43,010 nt of DNA from Chloroflexota bacterium (GTDB lineage Bacteria > Chloroflexota > Dormibacteria > Dormibacterales > Dormibacteraceae): positions 1 through 43,010 of the forward strand of contig VBEF01000077.1 of assembly GCA_005881275.1 (NCBI GenBank), given 5' to 3'. Below are positions 7,947-15,337 of the stretch, one piece after another. Position 1 is the stretch's first letter. Every line of letters begins with the position of its first letter. Below the pieces are notes generated by a model, which saw only the letters and a list, made by a program, of their open reading frames with translations, did no database searches and was not told the DNA's origin. A program made the position numbers and the translations under genes.

Positions 7947-8492
7947 CTAGATCGTCCGCGGCGCCTTCACCAGCCAGGCCAGGAACGCGCCGCTCGCTAT
8001 GCCGATCAAGCCGCCCACAGCCACGTCGCTCGGGAAGTGATGGCCGAGATGTACCCGCGACATGCCGACGGCGGCCGCAAGCCCGAACACGAGAGGGGAG
8101 ACCTTCGGATAAAAGGCCGAGATCGCAGTCGCGGCGGCGAACGAAGACGCCGTGTGGCCGGATGGAAACGAGGCGTCGGTGGTGCGGATACCGACCACCA
8201 TCACATCCCGCCCGAAATGCGGACGGTTCCTTCGGAAAACCGGTTTGACGATCCGCTGCACTACGTAGGTCGTTCCGAGAGAGGCGATCGCCGCCGCGAG
8301 TCCGGCGCGACGGCCCTTCGAGCCGCCGACCCACGCCAACGCGAGGCCGGCCCCGACCCAGCCCATGCCCTCGCCGAGGTCGGACAGAATCGTGACGTAG
8401 CGGTCTCCCATCGGTGAGTGCGGGAGGCCGTGGATCATCGTGTAAAGGCGGCGGTCGACGCTTTCCGGCAGGATCCTCGGCGGTTCGACCAT
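7947..8492 (-). CDS. PAP2 superfamily membrane phosphatase
   Basis: An integral membrane phosphatase of about 181 residues in the PAP2 / undecaprenyl-pyrophosphatase superfamily. Numbered from the upstream ATG 8504, all three active-site motifs are intact: KPVFRRNRP (87-95), PSGH (114-117), and SR150 with His156 and Asp160 in SRVHLGHHFPSD. The family removes phosphate from lipid phosphates or undecaprenyl pyrophosphate at the outer face of the membrane. ATG 8492 is preferred because GGAG lies 6 bases upstream of it, whereas 8504 has no ribosome site. It is divergent from the Nramp-related transporter. The 178-base gap downstream, before the CBS gene, holds that gene's AT-rich leader and nothing else I recognise. 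Confidence 0.9.
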   Translation of the reverse strand: MVEPPRILPESVDRRLYTMIHGLPHSPMGDRYVTILSDLGEGMGWVGAGLALAWVGGSKGRRAGLAAAIASLGTTYVVQRIVKPVFRRNRPHFGRDVMVVGIRTTDASFPSGHTASSFAAATAISAFYPKVSPLVFGLAAAVGMSRVHLGHHFPSDVAVGGLIGIASGAFLAWLVKAPRTI

Positions 8493-8578
8493 CGGCTTCT
8501 CCATCTTCAGGGAAACGCGCGCGGAGCCTCAGCTCTTTGCCTAGGGGCTCAACCGGAGCGGTCCGGCGTTAACCGTCT

Positions 8579-10054
8579 GTGAGCCCTGAACGAACGCGGC
8601 GAAAATCGCAAGGCGACGAGTCCGACGAGCCCGGGGGTGAGATCGCCGACCCGCTGCTCAAAGTGGTGGGTCCCGGCCCCGACACCGAACCTCGGCCCGA
8701 GGAGCTGCTCAAGGAAGAGTCGAAGCACGAGGAGGAGGCCGACACCGGCGCGCCCGCCGCGGGACGCTCGAGCGTTCATGAGGTCCGTCGCAAGGGTCCG
8801 CTCGGGTTCCTCCAGATGCTCGGCCCCGGACTGATAACCGGAGCCAGCGACGACGACCCGAGCGGGATCGGGACCTACTCCCAGGTCGGAAGTCAGTTTG
8901 GCTACGGGCTGCTGTGGACTGCGGTTTTCACGTTTCCGCTGATGGCCGCGGTGCAGGAGCTCTGCGCTCGCATAGCGCTTCAGACGGGTGTCGGCCTCGG
9001 CACATCGTTGAGGCGCAAATTCCCGCGATGGCTGGTCGGCCTGTGCATCGCTGCGTTGTTTGTCGCCAACACGATCAACGTCGGGGCTGACCTCGGGGCT
9101 GTGGCGGCGGGTGGCTCGATGTTGACCCGAGGCCTTGTGCCGCGGCTCTGGTTGCTAGTGCCGGTCGCGGCTCTGATTCTGGCCATGCAGCTATTCCTGA
9201 CCTACGCAACCATTTTCAAGATCTTCAAATGGTTGACGTTGGTGCTGTTCGCATACGTCATCGCGGGCTTCATCGTTCACCCCGATCTACGTCAGATCGT
9301 GATGGCGACCGTGGTTCCACACTTCGAGATCAGCAAGGAGTTCATCGCGGCTCTGGTCGCGATCCTCGGGACTACCATCTCGCCCTACCTCTTCTTCTGG
9401 CAGGCGTCGTCCGAGGTCGACGAGATGCGGGCGGCGGGCAAGTTGACGGAGTCAGAGAGGCGCGGTGTGACCCGGTCAGAGCTTCAAGCCGCGCGGGCCG
9501 ACATCCTCGTCGGCATGTTCTTCTCGAACCTCGTCATGTACTTCATCATTTTCACGACTGCCGCCGTCCTGCACGCACACGGCAAGACTGACATCCAGTC
9601 GGCCGACCAGGCGGCACAGGCGCTTGCTCCACTGGCAGGTCCGTTTGCCTTCGTCCTGTTCGCCGGCGGGATGATCGGGACGGGCCTGCTCGCGATCCCG
9701 ATCCTCAGCGGCTCCGCTGCCTACGCGGTCAAGGATTTCTTCGGTTTGAAGGGCGACCTATCGGACAAGCCGTGGTACCGACCTACGTTTTACGCGATCA
9801 TCGGTCTTTCGACGCTCGCGGGCTTGGCGCTCAACCTTCTAAACATCGATCCGATCCGCGCGCTCTTCGTCGCGGCCATCATCAACGGTCTGGTGGCGGC
9901 GCCACTGATGATCCTGATCGCGCTCCTTGGATCAGACCGCAAGATCATGGGCAAGCGCCGGAGCGGACGCGTCAGCACGACCTTGACCTGGGTCGCCACG
10001 AGCGTGATGGCCCTTGGCGCGGTGACCTTCATCGCCCAGCTGCTGTTTGCCTAG
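8579..10054 (+). CDS. Nramp-related divalent metal ion transporter with a divergent metal site
   Basis: A 491-residue polytopic membrane protein of the Nramp fold, with about 11 hydrophobic segments after residue 75. The first 75 residues form a charged, Glu/Asp-rich cytoplasmic extension that is unusual for the family. TM1 reads DDDPSGIGTYS instead of the canonical D-P-G-N motif. TM6 reads TTISPYLFFWQ, where the M-P-H-N motif with its metal-binding Met would be. These changes resemble the Nramp-related magnesium transporters rather than Mn/Fe carriers. The start is GTG 8579; no ribosome site is obvious. The gene is divergent from PAP2. The 164-base gap downstream is discussed under findings. 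Confidence 0.85.
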   Translation: MSPERTRRKSQGDESDEPGGEIADPLLKVVGPGPDTEPRPEELLKEESKHEEEADTGAPAAGRSSVHEVRRKGPLGFLQMLGPGLITGASDDDPSGIGTYSQVGSQFGYGLLWTAVFTFPLMAAVQELCARIALQTGVGLGTSLRRKFPRWLVGLCIAALFVANTINVGADLGAVAAGGSMLTRGLVPRLWLLVPVAALILAMQLFLTYATIFKIFKWLTLVLFAYVIAGFIVHPDLRQIVMATVVPHFEISKEFIAALVAILGTTISPYLFFWQASSEVDEMRAAGKLTESERRGVTRSELQAARADILVGMFFSNLVMYFIIFTTAAVLHAHGKTDIQSADQAAQALAPLAGPFAFVLFAGGMIGTGLLAIPILSGSAAYAVKDFFGLKGDLSDKPWYRPTFYAIIGLSTLAGLALNLLNIDPIRALFVAAIINGLVAAPLMILIALLGSDRKIMGKRRSGRVSTTLTWVATSVMALGAVTFIAQLLFA

Positions 10055-10218
10055 GCCGCGATCGGTCCGGCATCCGGCAGGATCTCGCGCTGGTAGGAAC
10101 GCATGAAACCTCTGCTGGAGGGCGTGAAGCCGATCTCCACCTCGCCTGGCTTCATCCACTAGAGTCAACGCACGCGCGTACGGCCAATACGCGACGCGTT
10201 CAAGCAGATGAGGCACGA

Positions 10219-10629
10219 GTGCGAGCGTCTGAACAAACGGTCGAAAACGGCGAGAACGTGAACTCACGTGGGCTGATCGCCTCGGTGGTCACCGACGCGC
10301 AGCGCCTCGTCTCGTTGGAGGTCGCGCTCGCGAAGCAAGAGCTGAAGGAGATGGCCACCGGCAGCGCCATCGGATTGGGCCTCATGGCGTTCGGCGGCCT
10401 CCTCCTCGCTCTCGCGGTGCTTGTCGCCTTGCCGACGCTTGTGGTGTGGCTCGTGCCGTGGCACTGGGAAGCGGCGGCTGTTTGGGTAGGTGCCTACTTC
10501 GTGATCGGCCTCGTGCTCGTGTTGGTCGGCAAATCTCGCTTGCAGGTGCACCTTCCGAGGCGGACGCTCGAAAGCTTGAAGGAGAACAAGGAATGGGCGC
10601 TTCGGCACGTGAAATCGAACGGCAAATAA
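10219..10629 (+). CDS. Phage holin-like superfamily III membrane protein
   Basis: A protein of about 136 residues that resembles the holin superfamily III / PF07332 type, which in chromosomes is mostly a small envelope protein and not a phage holin. An amphipathic start contains LVSLEVALAKQELKEMA, followed by two closely spaced membrane helices at roughly residues 55-80 and 90-115, and a basic tail. The start could be GTG 10219 (with GAGG upstream) or GTG 10258. The end overlaps the DUF3618 gene by 37 bases. Together with that gene and YihY it forms a three-gene membrane operon. The role is unknown. Confidence 0.75.
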   Translation: MRASEQTVENGENVNSRGLIASVVTDAQRLVSLEVALAKQELKEMATGSAIGLGLMAFGGLLLALAVLVALPTLVVWLVPWHWEAAAVWVGAYFVIGLVLVLVGKSRLQVHLPRRTLESLKENKEWALRHVKSNGK

Positions 10630-11036
10630 AAGAGACGCGCGAGCGGATGGACAACAACCTGAATGAGCTCGAGGACCGCGCTGCCTCAAACGCCGTCCGC
10701 TACGGTCGAATTGCGGCCATCGTTGTCGGCGTGGTTGCGATCGGGGGCGCTGGATTCCTCCTGTACAGGAGGATGCACCGACCGACGTTGAAGGACCGTC
10801 TCGACGACCTGTCGATCGAGAACCTCCGCGAGCTGGCCGAAGCGGTGTCGGGACGTTTGAAAGGACAGTTGCCCTCGGTGACGGTGAAGGTCAACGAGCC
10901 GACCCCGCGGGAGCCGGGCACGATCGAAAGCATCGTGCGCAGGGTGGCGCCGGCCATGCTCGGCACCGTATCGACCGCCCTGCTCGAGAGGGTCTCGCGC
11001 AGGTCTGACGAAACGCTCGCGCCGCAGGCGGACTGA
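10593..11036 (+). CDS. DUF3618-type membrane protein
   Basis: A 147-residue protein with the DUF3618 N-terminal signature: SAREIERQIKETRERMD followed by LNELEDR. After it come one membrane helix near residues 31-50 and a long helical tail. The family occurs beside holin-like genes in many actinobacterial-type genomes, as here, but its role is unknown. ATG 10593 is preceded by AAGGAG and lies within the 3' end of the holin-like gene, so translation is probably coupled. The YihY gene follows at once: only one base separates the TGA 11034-11036 from its proposed ATC start. Confidence 0.82.
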   Translation: MGASAREIERQIKETRERMDNNLNELEDRAASNAVRYGRIAAIVVGVVAIGGAGFLLYRRMHRPTLKDRLDDLSIENLRELAEAVSGRLKGQLPSVTVKVNEPTPREPGTIESIVRRVAPAMLGTVSTALLERVSRRSDETLAPQAD

Positions 11037-11037
11037 C

Positions 11038-12078
11038 ATCACGGCGTCGCGGGCGAAGATACAGCGTCTGTTCGAGCGCGCCCAGCGCACTCTTCCAGCT
11101 CGTGTCCTGACCGCCTACGGCGAGAGCCAGGCCAGCAACTACGCCCTCGCCCTCGCGTTCGCCGGTTTCCTCGCGATGTTTCCGATCATGGTCGGGGCTC
11201 TCGCGATCATCGGACTCGCCATCCGAGATCCCGCCACCGAGGCCCACTTCCAGACCCTGGTGGTTCAGCTCTTTCCCAGCACTGCCCAGCCGGAGCTCCA
11301 GAAGGCGGTGCACGGCGTCAAGCAATCGGCCGGGTGGTTGGGCCTGCTCTCGCTCGGCGGTCTGCTCTGGAGCGCCGGCAGCATCTTCTCGACGATGGAG
11401 TTCGCCCTCACCCAGATCTTCGGCACCAAGCAGCGGGACATGCTGCGCCAGCGATTGATGGGACTCGTGATGATGCTGCTGCTGGTCGTCGCGATTGTTC
11501 TCACGGTCGGCCTCAACTCGGTCGCGGCGTTCGTTCCCTTCAAAGCCCTGGGCACGATCGGCGATGTCCTGGCGTGGGTCACGAGCTTCGTTCTCGGCGC
11601 CATCGTGATGGTGGGGCTGCTGGTGGCGCTCTACCGTTTTGTGCCCAATCGCACCTTCCGGGTGCGCGATGTTCTGCCGGGCGCGGTGCTGGCCGGCGTG
11701 CTGATCGAGGTGCTGTCCCTGGCCTTTCCGCTGTACGCGAAGATCGCCGGGGGGTTCAACACCTACGGTGCCCAGTTCGCTCTGTTCTTCCTGCTCGCGA
11801 CGTGGTTCTACCTGCTCAGCCAGCTTGTCTTGCTTGGTGCCGTATTCAACAGATTCCGGCTCAGTGCACCGGCCAGGAAAGGCATCGTGGCCAGCCCGAT
11901 CGAGGAGTCGCGGGCCAAGCCGCGACCTGTCGACTCGATCGAACAGAAGAAATCCGAAGCGGAAAACGCGGCGCCCCCAAGGCGGTCGATCTTCCAGCGC
12001 GTAGCCCTGGGCGCGGTGATCGCGGTGGCCATGGCGGCCGGTTTCGTCCGACGCCGCCGAACTCGCTCCACGACCTAG
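11038..12078 (+). CDS. YihY/BrkB family inner-membrane protein with a non-canonical start
   Basis: A YihY/virulence factor BrkB (former RNase BN) family membrane protein of about 346 residues with six hydrophobic segments. Family landmarks are ALAFAGFLAMFPIMVGAL in TM1, LLSLGGLLWSAGSIFSTME, and the Y-x-x-x-P-N-R segment YRFVPNRTFRVRDVLPGA. The first ATG in frame (11176) falls inside TM1, and no ATG, GTG or TTG lies between it and the upstream stop at 10879. The conserved sequence begins at ATC 11038, which has AGGCGG 9 bases upstream. An AUC start is therefore proposed, with ATA 11059 as an alternative. The C-terminal tail is long and charged. The function is unclear; relatives have been suggested to act in envelope stress. 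Confidence 0.82.
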   Translation: MTASRAKIQRLFERAQRTLPARVLTAYGESQASNYALALAFAGFLAMFPIMVGALAIIGLAIRDPATEAHFQTLVVQLFPSTAQPELQKAVHGVKQSAGWLGLLSLGGLLWSAGSIFSTMEFALTQIFGTKQRDMLRQRLMGLVMMLLLVVAIVLTVGLNSVAAFVPFKALGTIGDVLAWVTSFVLGAIVMVGLLVALYRFVPNRTFRVRDVLPGAVLAGVLIEVLSLAFPLYAKIAGGFNTYGAQFALFFLLATWFYLLSQLVLLGAVFNRFRLSAPARKGIVASPIEESRAKPRPVDSIEQKKSEAENAAPPRRSIFQRVALGAVIAVAMAAGFVRRRRTRSTT

Positions 12079-12192
12079 TTCGAGTTCAACCGCGGGTAGA
12101 CGGGCGGGCCCTGGGCGTTACCGAAGCGAGCGGCCCAAGCGGCGACTCATGGCCTAGGCCAGGGCCGACTGATCTCAAGGAGGTTTGGACGT

Positions 12193-12537
12193 TTGGGAAC
12201 TCTGCTGTTCATCCTGCTCGTCATTCTCGTGCTCGCCGTGCTTCTCGGAGCAGGTGGGTACAGCGTTCGGCGGTACTGGAGTCCCGCCGGTAGCGAGGTC
12301 GTAGAGACTGGGGACGTTGGCGGCGGTGCCGGAGCGGGCGTTGCCGCGGCGATCCTCGCCATGCTGGTGCTGATCCTGCTGTTCTTCGGCTTCACGCAGT
12401 GGAACTGGTTCGGCACGCGATCTGGCGCACCGACCACCACGAACAACCCGACCGTGACGTCGCCTGCGCCGGCTAAGCAAAGCCCGAGCGGCGGCGGCGG
12501 GGGCGCTTCACCGAGCGCCATGCCGTCCCCGTCTTAG
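12193..12537 (+). CDS. Small membrane protein with a Gly/Pro/Ser-rich tail
   Basis: I do not recognise this 114-residue protein. It has a membrane helix at residues 3-25, a polar glycine-rich linker, a second helix at about 50-70, and a low-complexity Thr/Pro/Ser/Gly tail (about 75-114) that would extend outside the membrane or into the cell wall. The TTG start is supported by a strong AAGGAGG site 8-9 bases upstream. It is followed by a good terminator at 12566. The 114-base gap before it contains no other gene. Confidence 0.6.
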   Translation: MGTLLFILLVILVLAVLLGAGGYSVRRYWSPAGSEVVETGDVGGGAGAGVAAAILAMLVLILLFFGFTQWNWFGTRSGAPTTTNNPTVTSPAPAKQSPSGGGGGASPSAMPSPS

Positions 12538-12565
12538 TCTCCCTCACCCTCCTCAGGGGAGCAAT

Positions 12566-12597
12566 GGGCCGAGTCCTTCGGGACCGGCCCTCTTTTA
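12566..12597 (+). terminator. Rho-independent terminator
   Basis: GGGCCG and GTCC pair with GGACCGGCCC around a TTCG tetraloop, with one bulged A, and are followed by TCTTTTATT. It closes the small membrane protein gene and separates it from the basic protein gene. Confidence 0.85.
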
Positions 12598-12633
12598 TTA
12601 ATCGAGGAGCAAGTCTCAAAGGAGGTCATTTCG

Positions 12634-13008
12634 ATGGCGACGCCACGACAAAAGACTGCCGCACGGCAGAACATCAAGAAAGCGCGCAAGGTGCAGAGCC
12701 GGCGCGCCCACGGTGAGAGCATTCCGAAGCGCTCGCGTGGCTTGAGCACGCGGCAGGAGAACCGGATGCCGCGCTCGACCTTTGCGTTTCCGAAAGAGCG
12801 CAAGGAGCCGCTGAACGACGCCCGTCACGTCCGCAACGCAATCGCCCGATTCGACCAGGTCGAGGGCGTCAGCGACGCCGAGCGCGACGCTGCGTGGCGG
12901 CGGATCCGGGCGGCCGCCCGAAAGTACGGCGTCGAGGTGACCGCGAGGGGATGGCGCCAGCTCATGAAAGGTGGTCGAACGGGCAGGTCGCGTTCGAGAT
13001 CGCGCTGA
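12634..13008 (+). CDS. Small basic protein, DUF6582-like
   Basis: A 124-residue, strongly basic protein. The N-terminal third is Lys/Arg-rich (ATPRQKTAARQNIKKARKV). The middle matches what I recall of the DUF6582 family, with RSTFAFPKERKEPLNDARHV followed by FDQVEGVSDAERDAAW, and the end is a short Arg/Ser tail. Charge and composition suggest a nucleic-acid-binding or nucleoid-associated role, but this is inference. A perfect AAAGGAGG site 9 bases before the ATG implies high expression. It sits alone between terminators, among other small stress-type genes. Confidence 0.7.
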   Translation: MATPRQKTAARQNIKKARKVQSRRAHGESIPKRSRGLSTRQENRMPRSTFAFPKERKEPLNDARHVRNAIARFDQVEGVSDAERDAAWRRIRAAARKYGVEVTARGWRQLMKGGRTGRSRSRSR

Positions 13009-13109
13009 GCTCAGATCCCGAGTAACGATGCGTGGGGCAGGCGTTTTCTCAGTAGAGACGTAAATCACGGCTGGCTGTCAGGTCGGCTCGAAAGGAGGTG
13101 TAATCAAGA

Positions 13110-13277
13110 GTGGTTGCGTTGATTGTCTTGATCCTGCTGCTGCTGCTCCTCGGTGGGGGCGGTCTGCTGGCACCAGCGCTTCACATCCTCTGGATTCTGC
13201 TCGTCATCGGGCTGATCCTCTGGGTGCTCGGCTTCTTCGTGCGCGCCGCGGAAGGCGGCCGCTGGTACTACTGGTAA
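13110..13277 (+). CDS. Tiny hydrophobic membrane protein (55 aa)
   Basis: A 55-residue protein made almost entirely of two membrane helices (roughly residues 2-18 and 20-43), ending in a short basic-aromatic tail RWYYW. It resembles the small 'hydrophobic protein' families common in stress operons of Gram-positive-type bacteria (lmo0937-like). The start is GTG 13110, with AAAGGAGG 11 bases upstream. The Leu-rich first helix is encoded by a run of ctg codons. A strong terminator follows 20 bases after the stop, so this is a single-gene transcript. The function is unknown. Confidence 0.7.
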   Translation: MVALIVLILLLLLLGGGGLLAPALHILWILLVIGLILWVLGFFVRAAEGGRWYYW

Positions 13278-13297
13278 GAGGACAGAAGCAGCGGTCC

Positions 13298-13331
13298 GGC
13301 GCCTGCTCAAAGCGGGCGCCTTTTCTTTCTT
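13298..13331 (+). terminator. Rho-independent terminator
   Basis: GGCGCCTGC pairs with GCGGGCGCC (one T-G wobble) around a TCAAA loop and is followed by TTTTCTTTCTT. It ends the tiny hydrophobic protein gene. Confidence 0.9.
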
Positions 13332-13442
13332 CATAAGAACTTACGCTGCGTAGGATCCCAACCTCCTACAGCCGTACGGCGACATTTTTCGGTGCGCACC
13401 GATACTTGCCGTGTCGTCATACCGGGGTTGGAGGGAACAGGA

Positions 13443-13682
13443 ATGGCCATCGTCCGGCTGCCCGCGGGCAAGCTGTGGGGGAACCGCGAGCGCATCGCCT
13501 TCCGGCGTGGCTTGGCGAGGACCGGTGGCTCTCGACCGTCGCTCCGGTTGCTGGCCGGGGGCCCGGAAACGCCGACCTACTGCGCCGCGTGCGCCGGCTC
13601 GATCGACTTTGGGCCGGTCTGGCGGGGGGAGGAGGCCTTCTGCAGCGTCGAATGCTCGCTGGGGGGTAATCAACCTGCATAG
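13443..13682 (+). CDS. Small zinc-finger protein (CxxC...CxxxC)
   Basis: A 79-residue protein with a basic N-terminal half and a four-cysteine zinc site: Cys47 and Cys50 (CAAC), then Cys67 and Cys71 (CSVEC), with a Trp-x-Gly-Glu turn between. This spacing fits a treble-clef or MYM-type zinc knuckle. The basic region suggests binding to nucleic acid or a ribosome-related target, but I do not recognise the family. The ATG at 13443 has GGAGGGAACAGGA just upstream, and an in-frame extension to 13392 lacks support. The preceding gap contains the terminator at 13298 and probably the promoter. Confidence 0.65.
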   Translation: MAIVRLPAGKLWGNRERIAFRRGLARTGGSRPSLRLLAGGPETPTYCAACAGSIDFGPVWRGEEAFCSVECSLGGNQPA

Positions 13683-13725
13683 GTAGCGGCCATGCGCATC
13701 GGGCCTGCATTACCGTGTGGGCCTG

Positions 13726-14637
13726 ATGCGAAGGCTGCTTTTGTGGGGCGCGCAGAACCGGTGGCTCGCGACGCATGTGCCGAGGTGGCGGTTCGCTCAG
13801 CGCGCGGTGAGGCGTTTTTTGCCGGGCGAGGGATTCGAGTCCGCGCTGAAGGCTGCCGTGGACTTCAGGAAGCACAATATCGGCGCCCTCTTCACGCTCC
13901 TCGGCGAGAACGTGACCGACCTGACCGACGCCAACCAGGTGGTGGAGCATTACGAAGAAGTCTTGGCCGGTTCGCGTGACCTCCAGGCGGAGATCTCGGT
14001 CAAGCCGACACAGCTTGGCCTCGATATCGACGAAGCCGCGGCCTTCGCCAACCTTCAACGGCTGGCCGGCGCGGCGGCCGAGGCGAACAGCTTTCTCTGG
14101 ATCGACATGGAGGGCAGCGCCTACACCGACAGGACGCTGGACCTCTACAGGCGGCTGCGCCGGCATCGGTCTGACATCGGCGTTGCGCTCCAGGCTTATC
14201 TCTACCGGACTGTTTCGGACATCGCGGGCCTCCTCCCGCTCAAGCCTGCGATCCGCCTCGTCAAGGGCGCCTACGCCGAGCCGCAGGAGATCGCGTTTAC
14301 CGCCAAGCGCGATGTCGACGCCAACTACCTCGCCCTCTCCGTGTTCATGCTGCCGGAGCTCAAGCGGCGCAATCTCCGTCTAGTGCTCGCGACCCATGAC
14401 GTGGACCTCGTCGCGAAGATCTGGCGATTCGGCCAAGCCCTCGAAATGGACCGGTCCGAGCTCGAGGTGGCGATGCTGTATGGCATCCGGACCGACGAGC
14501 AGCTCCGGCTGGCTCGCGAGGGCTTCACTGTTCGCGACCTGATCGCGTATGGGGACGCTTGGTACGGGTGGTACCTGCGGCGACTGGCGGAGCGCCCCGC
14601 CAACGTTTGGTTCGTGGCGAGGCAGCTCCTTCCCTGA
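13726..14637 (+). CDS. Proline dehydrogenase (monofunctional)
   Basis: A monofunctional proline dehydrogenase of about 303 residues, the FAD enzyme that oxidises proline to pyrroline-5-carboxylate and feeds electrons to the quinone pool. Landmarks include LGENVTDLTDA, IRLVKGAYAEP, the EVAMLYGI block and the substrate-binding helix YGDAWYGWYLRRLAERPAN. The length suits the PutB/PRODH single-domain form. No P5C dehydrogenase gene is adjacent. The start is probably ATG 13726. GTG 13717 is in frame but touches a TACCGT box that may be the -10, which would make the mRNA nearly leaderless. It converges on a small secreted-protein gene. Confidence 0.93.
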   Translation: MRRLLLWGAQNRWLATHVPRWRFAQRAVRRFLPGEGFESALKAAVDFRKHNIGALFTLLGENVTDLTDANQVVEHYEEVLAGSRDLQAEISVKPTQLGLDIDEAAAFANLQRLAGAAAEANSFLWIDMEGSAYTDRTLDLYRRLRRHRSDIGVALQAYLYRTVSDIAGLLPLKPAIRLVKGAYAEPQEIAFTAKRDVDANYLALSVFMLPELKRRNLRLVLATHDVDLVAKIWRFGQALEMDRSELEVAMLYGIRTDEQLRLAREGFTVRDLIAYGDAWYGWYLRRLAERPANVWFVARQLLP

Positions 14638-14649
14638 GAGGCGCGTGGG

Positions 14650-14898
14650 CTACGGAACCGTCGGCACCTGTCCGGCGTTTTCCTGCGCCTCCCGCGCCGC
14701 GCTCTCACCAGCCTCGTGCGTCGGGTCCTCATTGGGCACGAACGTGCCTGACGAGGCGGCCGATGAAGGACTTGGCGAGGGCGTTGCCGCTGCGGCCGTG
14801 ATCACAGTCGCTCCATAGATCATGGCCCCCGCCACGCCTCCCACCAGCATCGATCCCGCGATCGCCGCTGCCGCGAATGACTTGCGAATTCCTGTCAC
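14650..14898 (-). CDS. Small exported or membrane-anchored protein
   Basis: An 82-residue protein of unknown family. After the GTG at 14898, which has GGAGG 8 bases upstream, comes a basic residue pair and a hydrophobic segment (about residues 8-35) that could be a signal anchor or signal peptide. A Pro/Ser/Thr and acidic tail of about 45 residues follows, likely outside the membrane. The frame continues 29 codons upstream, but the ribosome site argues for the shorter form. It converges on proline dehydrogenase with a 12-base gap. Confidence 0.6.
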   Translation of the reverse strand: MTGIRKSFAAAAIAGSMLVGGVAGAMIYGATVITAAAATPSPSPSSAASSGTFVPNEDPTHEAGESAAREAQENAGQVPTVP

Positions 14899-14960
14899 TT
14901 TCTTTGCCTCCAGTTTTCTAGATCGCTCCAGGGGAGCGGTTGGCCGAGCGGCGGCGAGCT

Positions 14961-14999
14961 GAAAACAGAAGAGCCGGCGGCGCATTTCACGCCGCCGGC
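14961..14999 (-). terminator. Rho-independent terminator of the C2H2 miniprotein gene
   Basis: A perfect 10-bp GC stem (14973-14982 with 14990-14999) with a 7-base loop is followed on the minus strand by TCTTCTGTTTTC. It lies 25 bases after the stop of the small zinc-finger gene. Confidence 0.8.
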
Positions 15000-15023
15000 C
15001 TTGGACCCGTGGTCAGAACTGGT

Positions 15024-15188
15024 CTAGTTCTTGCCCGGGATTATCGGTGCCGGCAGCTCCTGTTCCTGGAGCATGTCGGGCTTCTCGAGCTCCTCGTCGC
15101 CTCGCTCGTCGATTGGATGCTCACGCTCCATGTGAGCCTTCATCTCTTCCGAGTTGGCGATCTCCTGGTCGCAGATCTCGCATTTCAC
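15024..15188 (-). CDS. Single C2H2 zinc-finger miniprotein (54 aa)
   Basis: A 54-residue protein with one classical C2H2 finger at its N-terminus: Cys3, Cys6, His19 and His24 in CEICDQEI and MKAHMEREH. An acidic, Pro-containing tail follows. The start is GTG 15188, placed by GGAGG about 8 bases upstream. The longer frame to 15338 overlaps the divergent gene's promoter area and has no support. C2H2 fingers are uncommon in bacteria. Single-finger miniproteins could bind DNA or mediate protein contacts, but the role here is unknown. It has its own terminator, and an 8-bp inverted repeat sits in its leader. Confidence 0.7.
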   Translation of the reverse strand: MKCEICDQEIANSEEMKAHMEREHPIDERGDEELEKPDMLQEQELPAPIIPGKN

Positions 15189-15217
15189 GGCAATCACCTC
15201 CGCTACGAAGGTCTGAA

Positions 15218-15243
15218 GCGCTCGAACCTTGCGGCTCGAGCGC
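15218..15243. repeat. 8-bp perfect inverted repeat in a divergent intergenic region
   Basis: GCGCTCGA (15218-15225) and TCGAGCGC (15236-15243) are separated by 10 bases, midway between the divergent starts of the C2H2 miniprotein and the small membrane protein. It could be an operator or a leader hairpin; there is no T-tract. Confidence 0.45.
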
Positions 15244-15337
15244 CTCAATTGGAAAACGCAGGCCTTATCGCCGGTACTGGCTCTGAATTCGTTGTCTCTT
15301 CGGGGGAGAGTCAAACGGAACGCAACTGGAGGTAGCA

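Noticed and set aside
10219-10629. Prophage signal from a holin-like gene
   Set aside because: No endolysin, capsid, tail, integrase or att-like repeat is nearby; this family is a common chromosomal envelope protein beside DUF3618 genes.
12078-12098. GTTC and GGGTA pair upstream of the small membrane protein, like a SigB/SigF promoter
   Set aside because: The spacing (12 bases, or 6 for the second GTTC) is shorter than the usual 14-17, so the match is probably chance.
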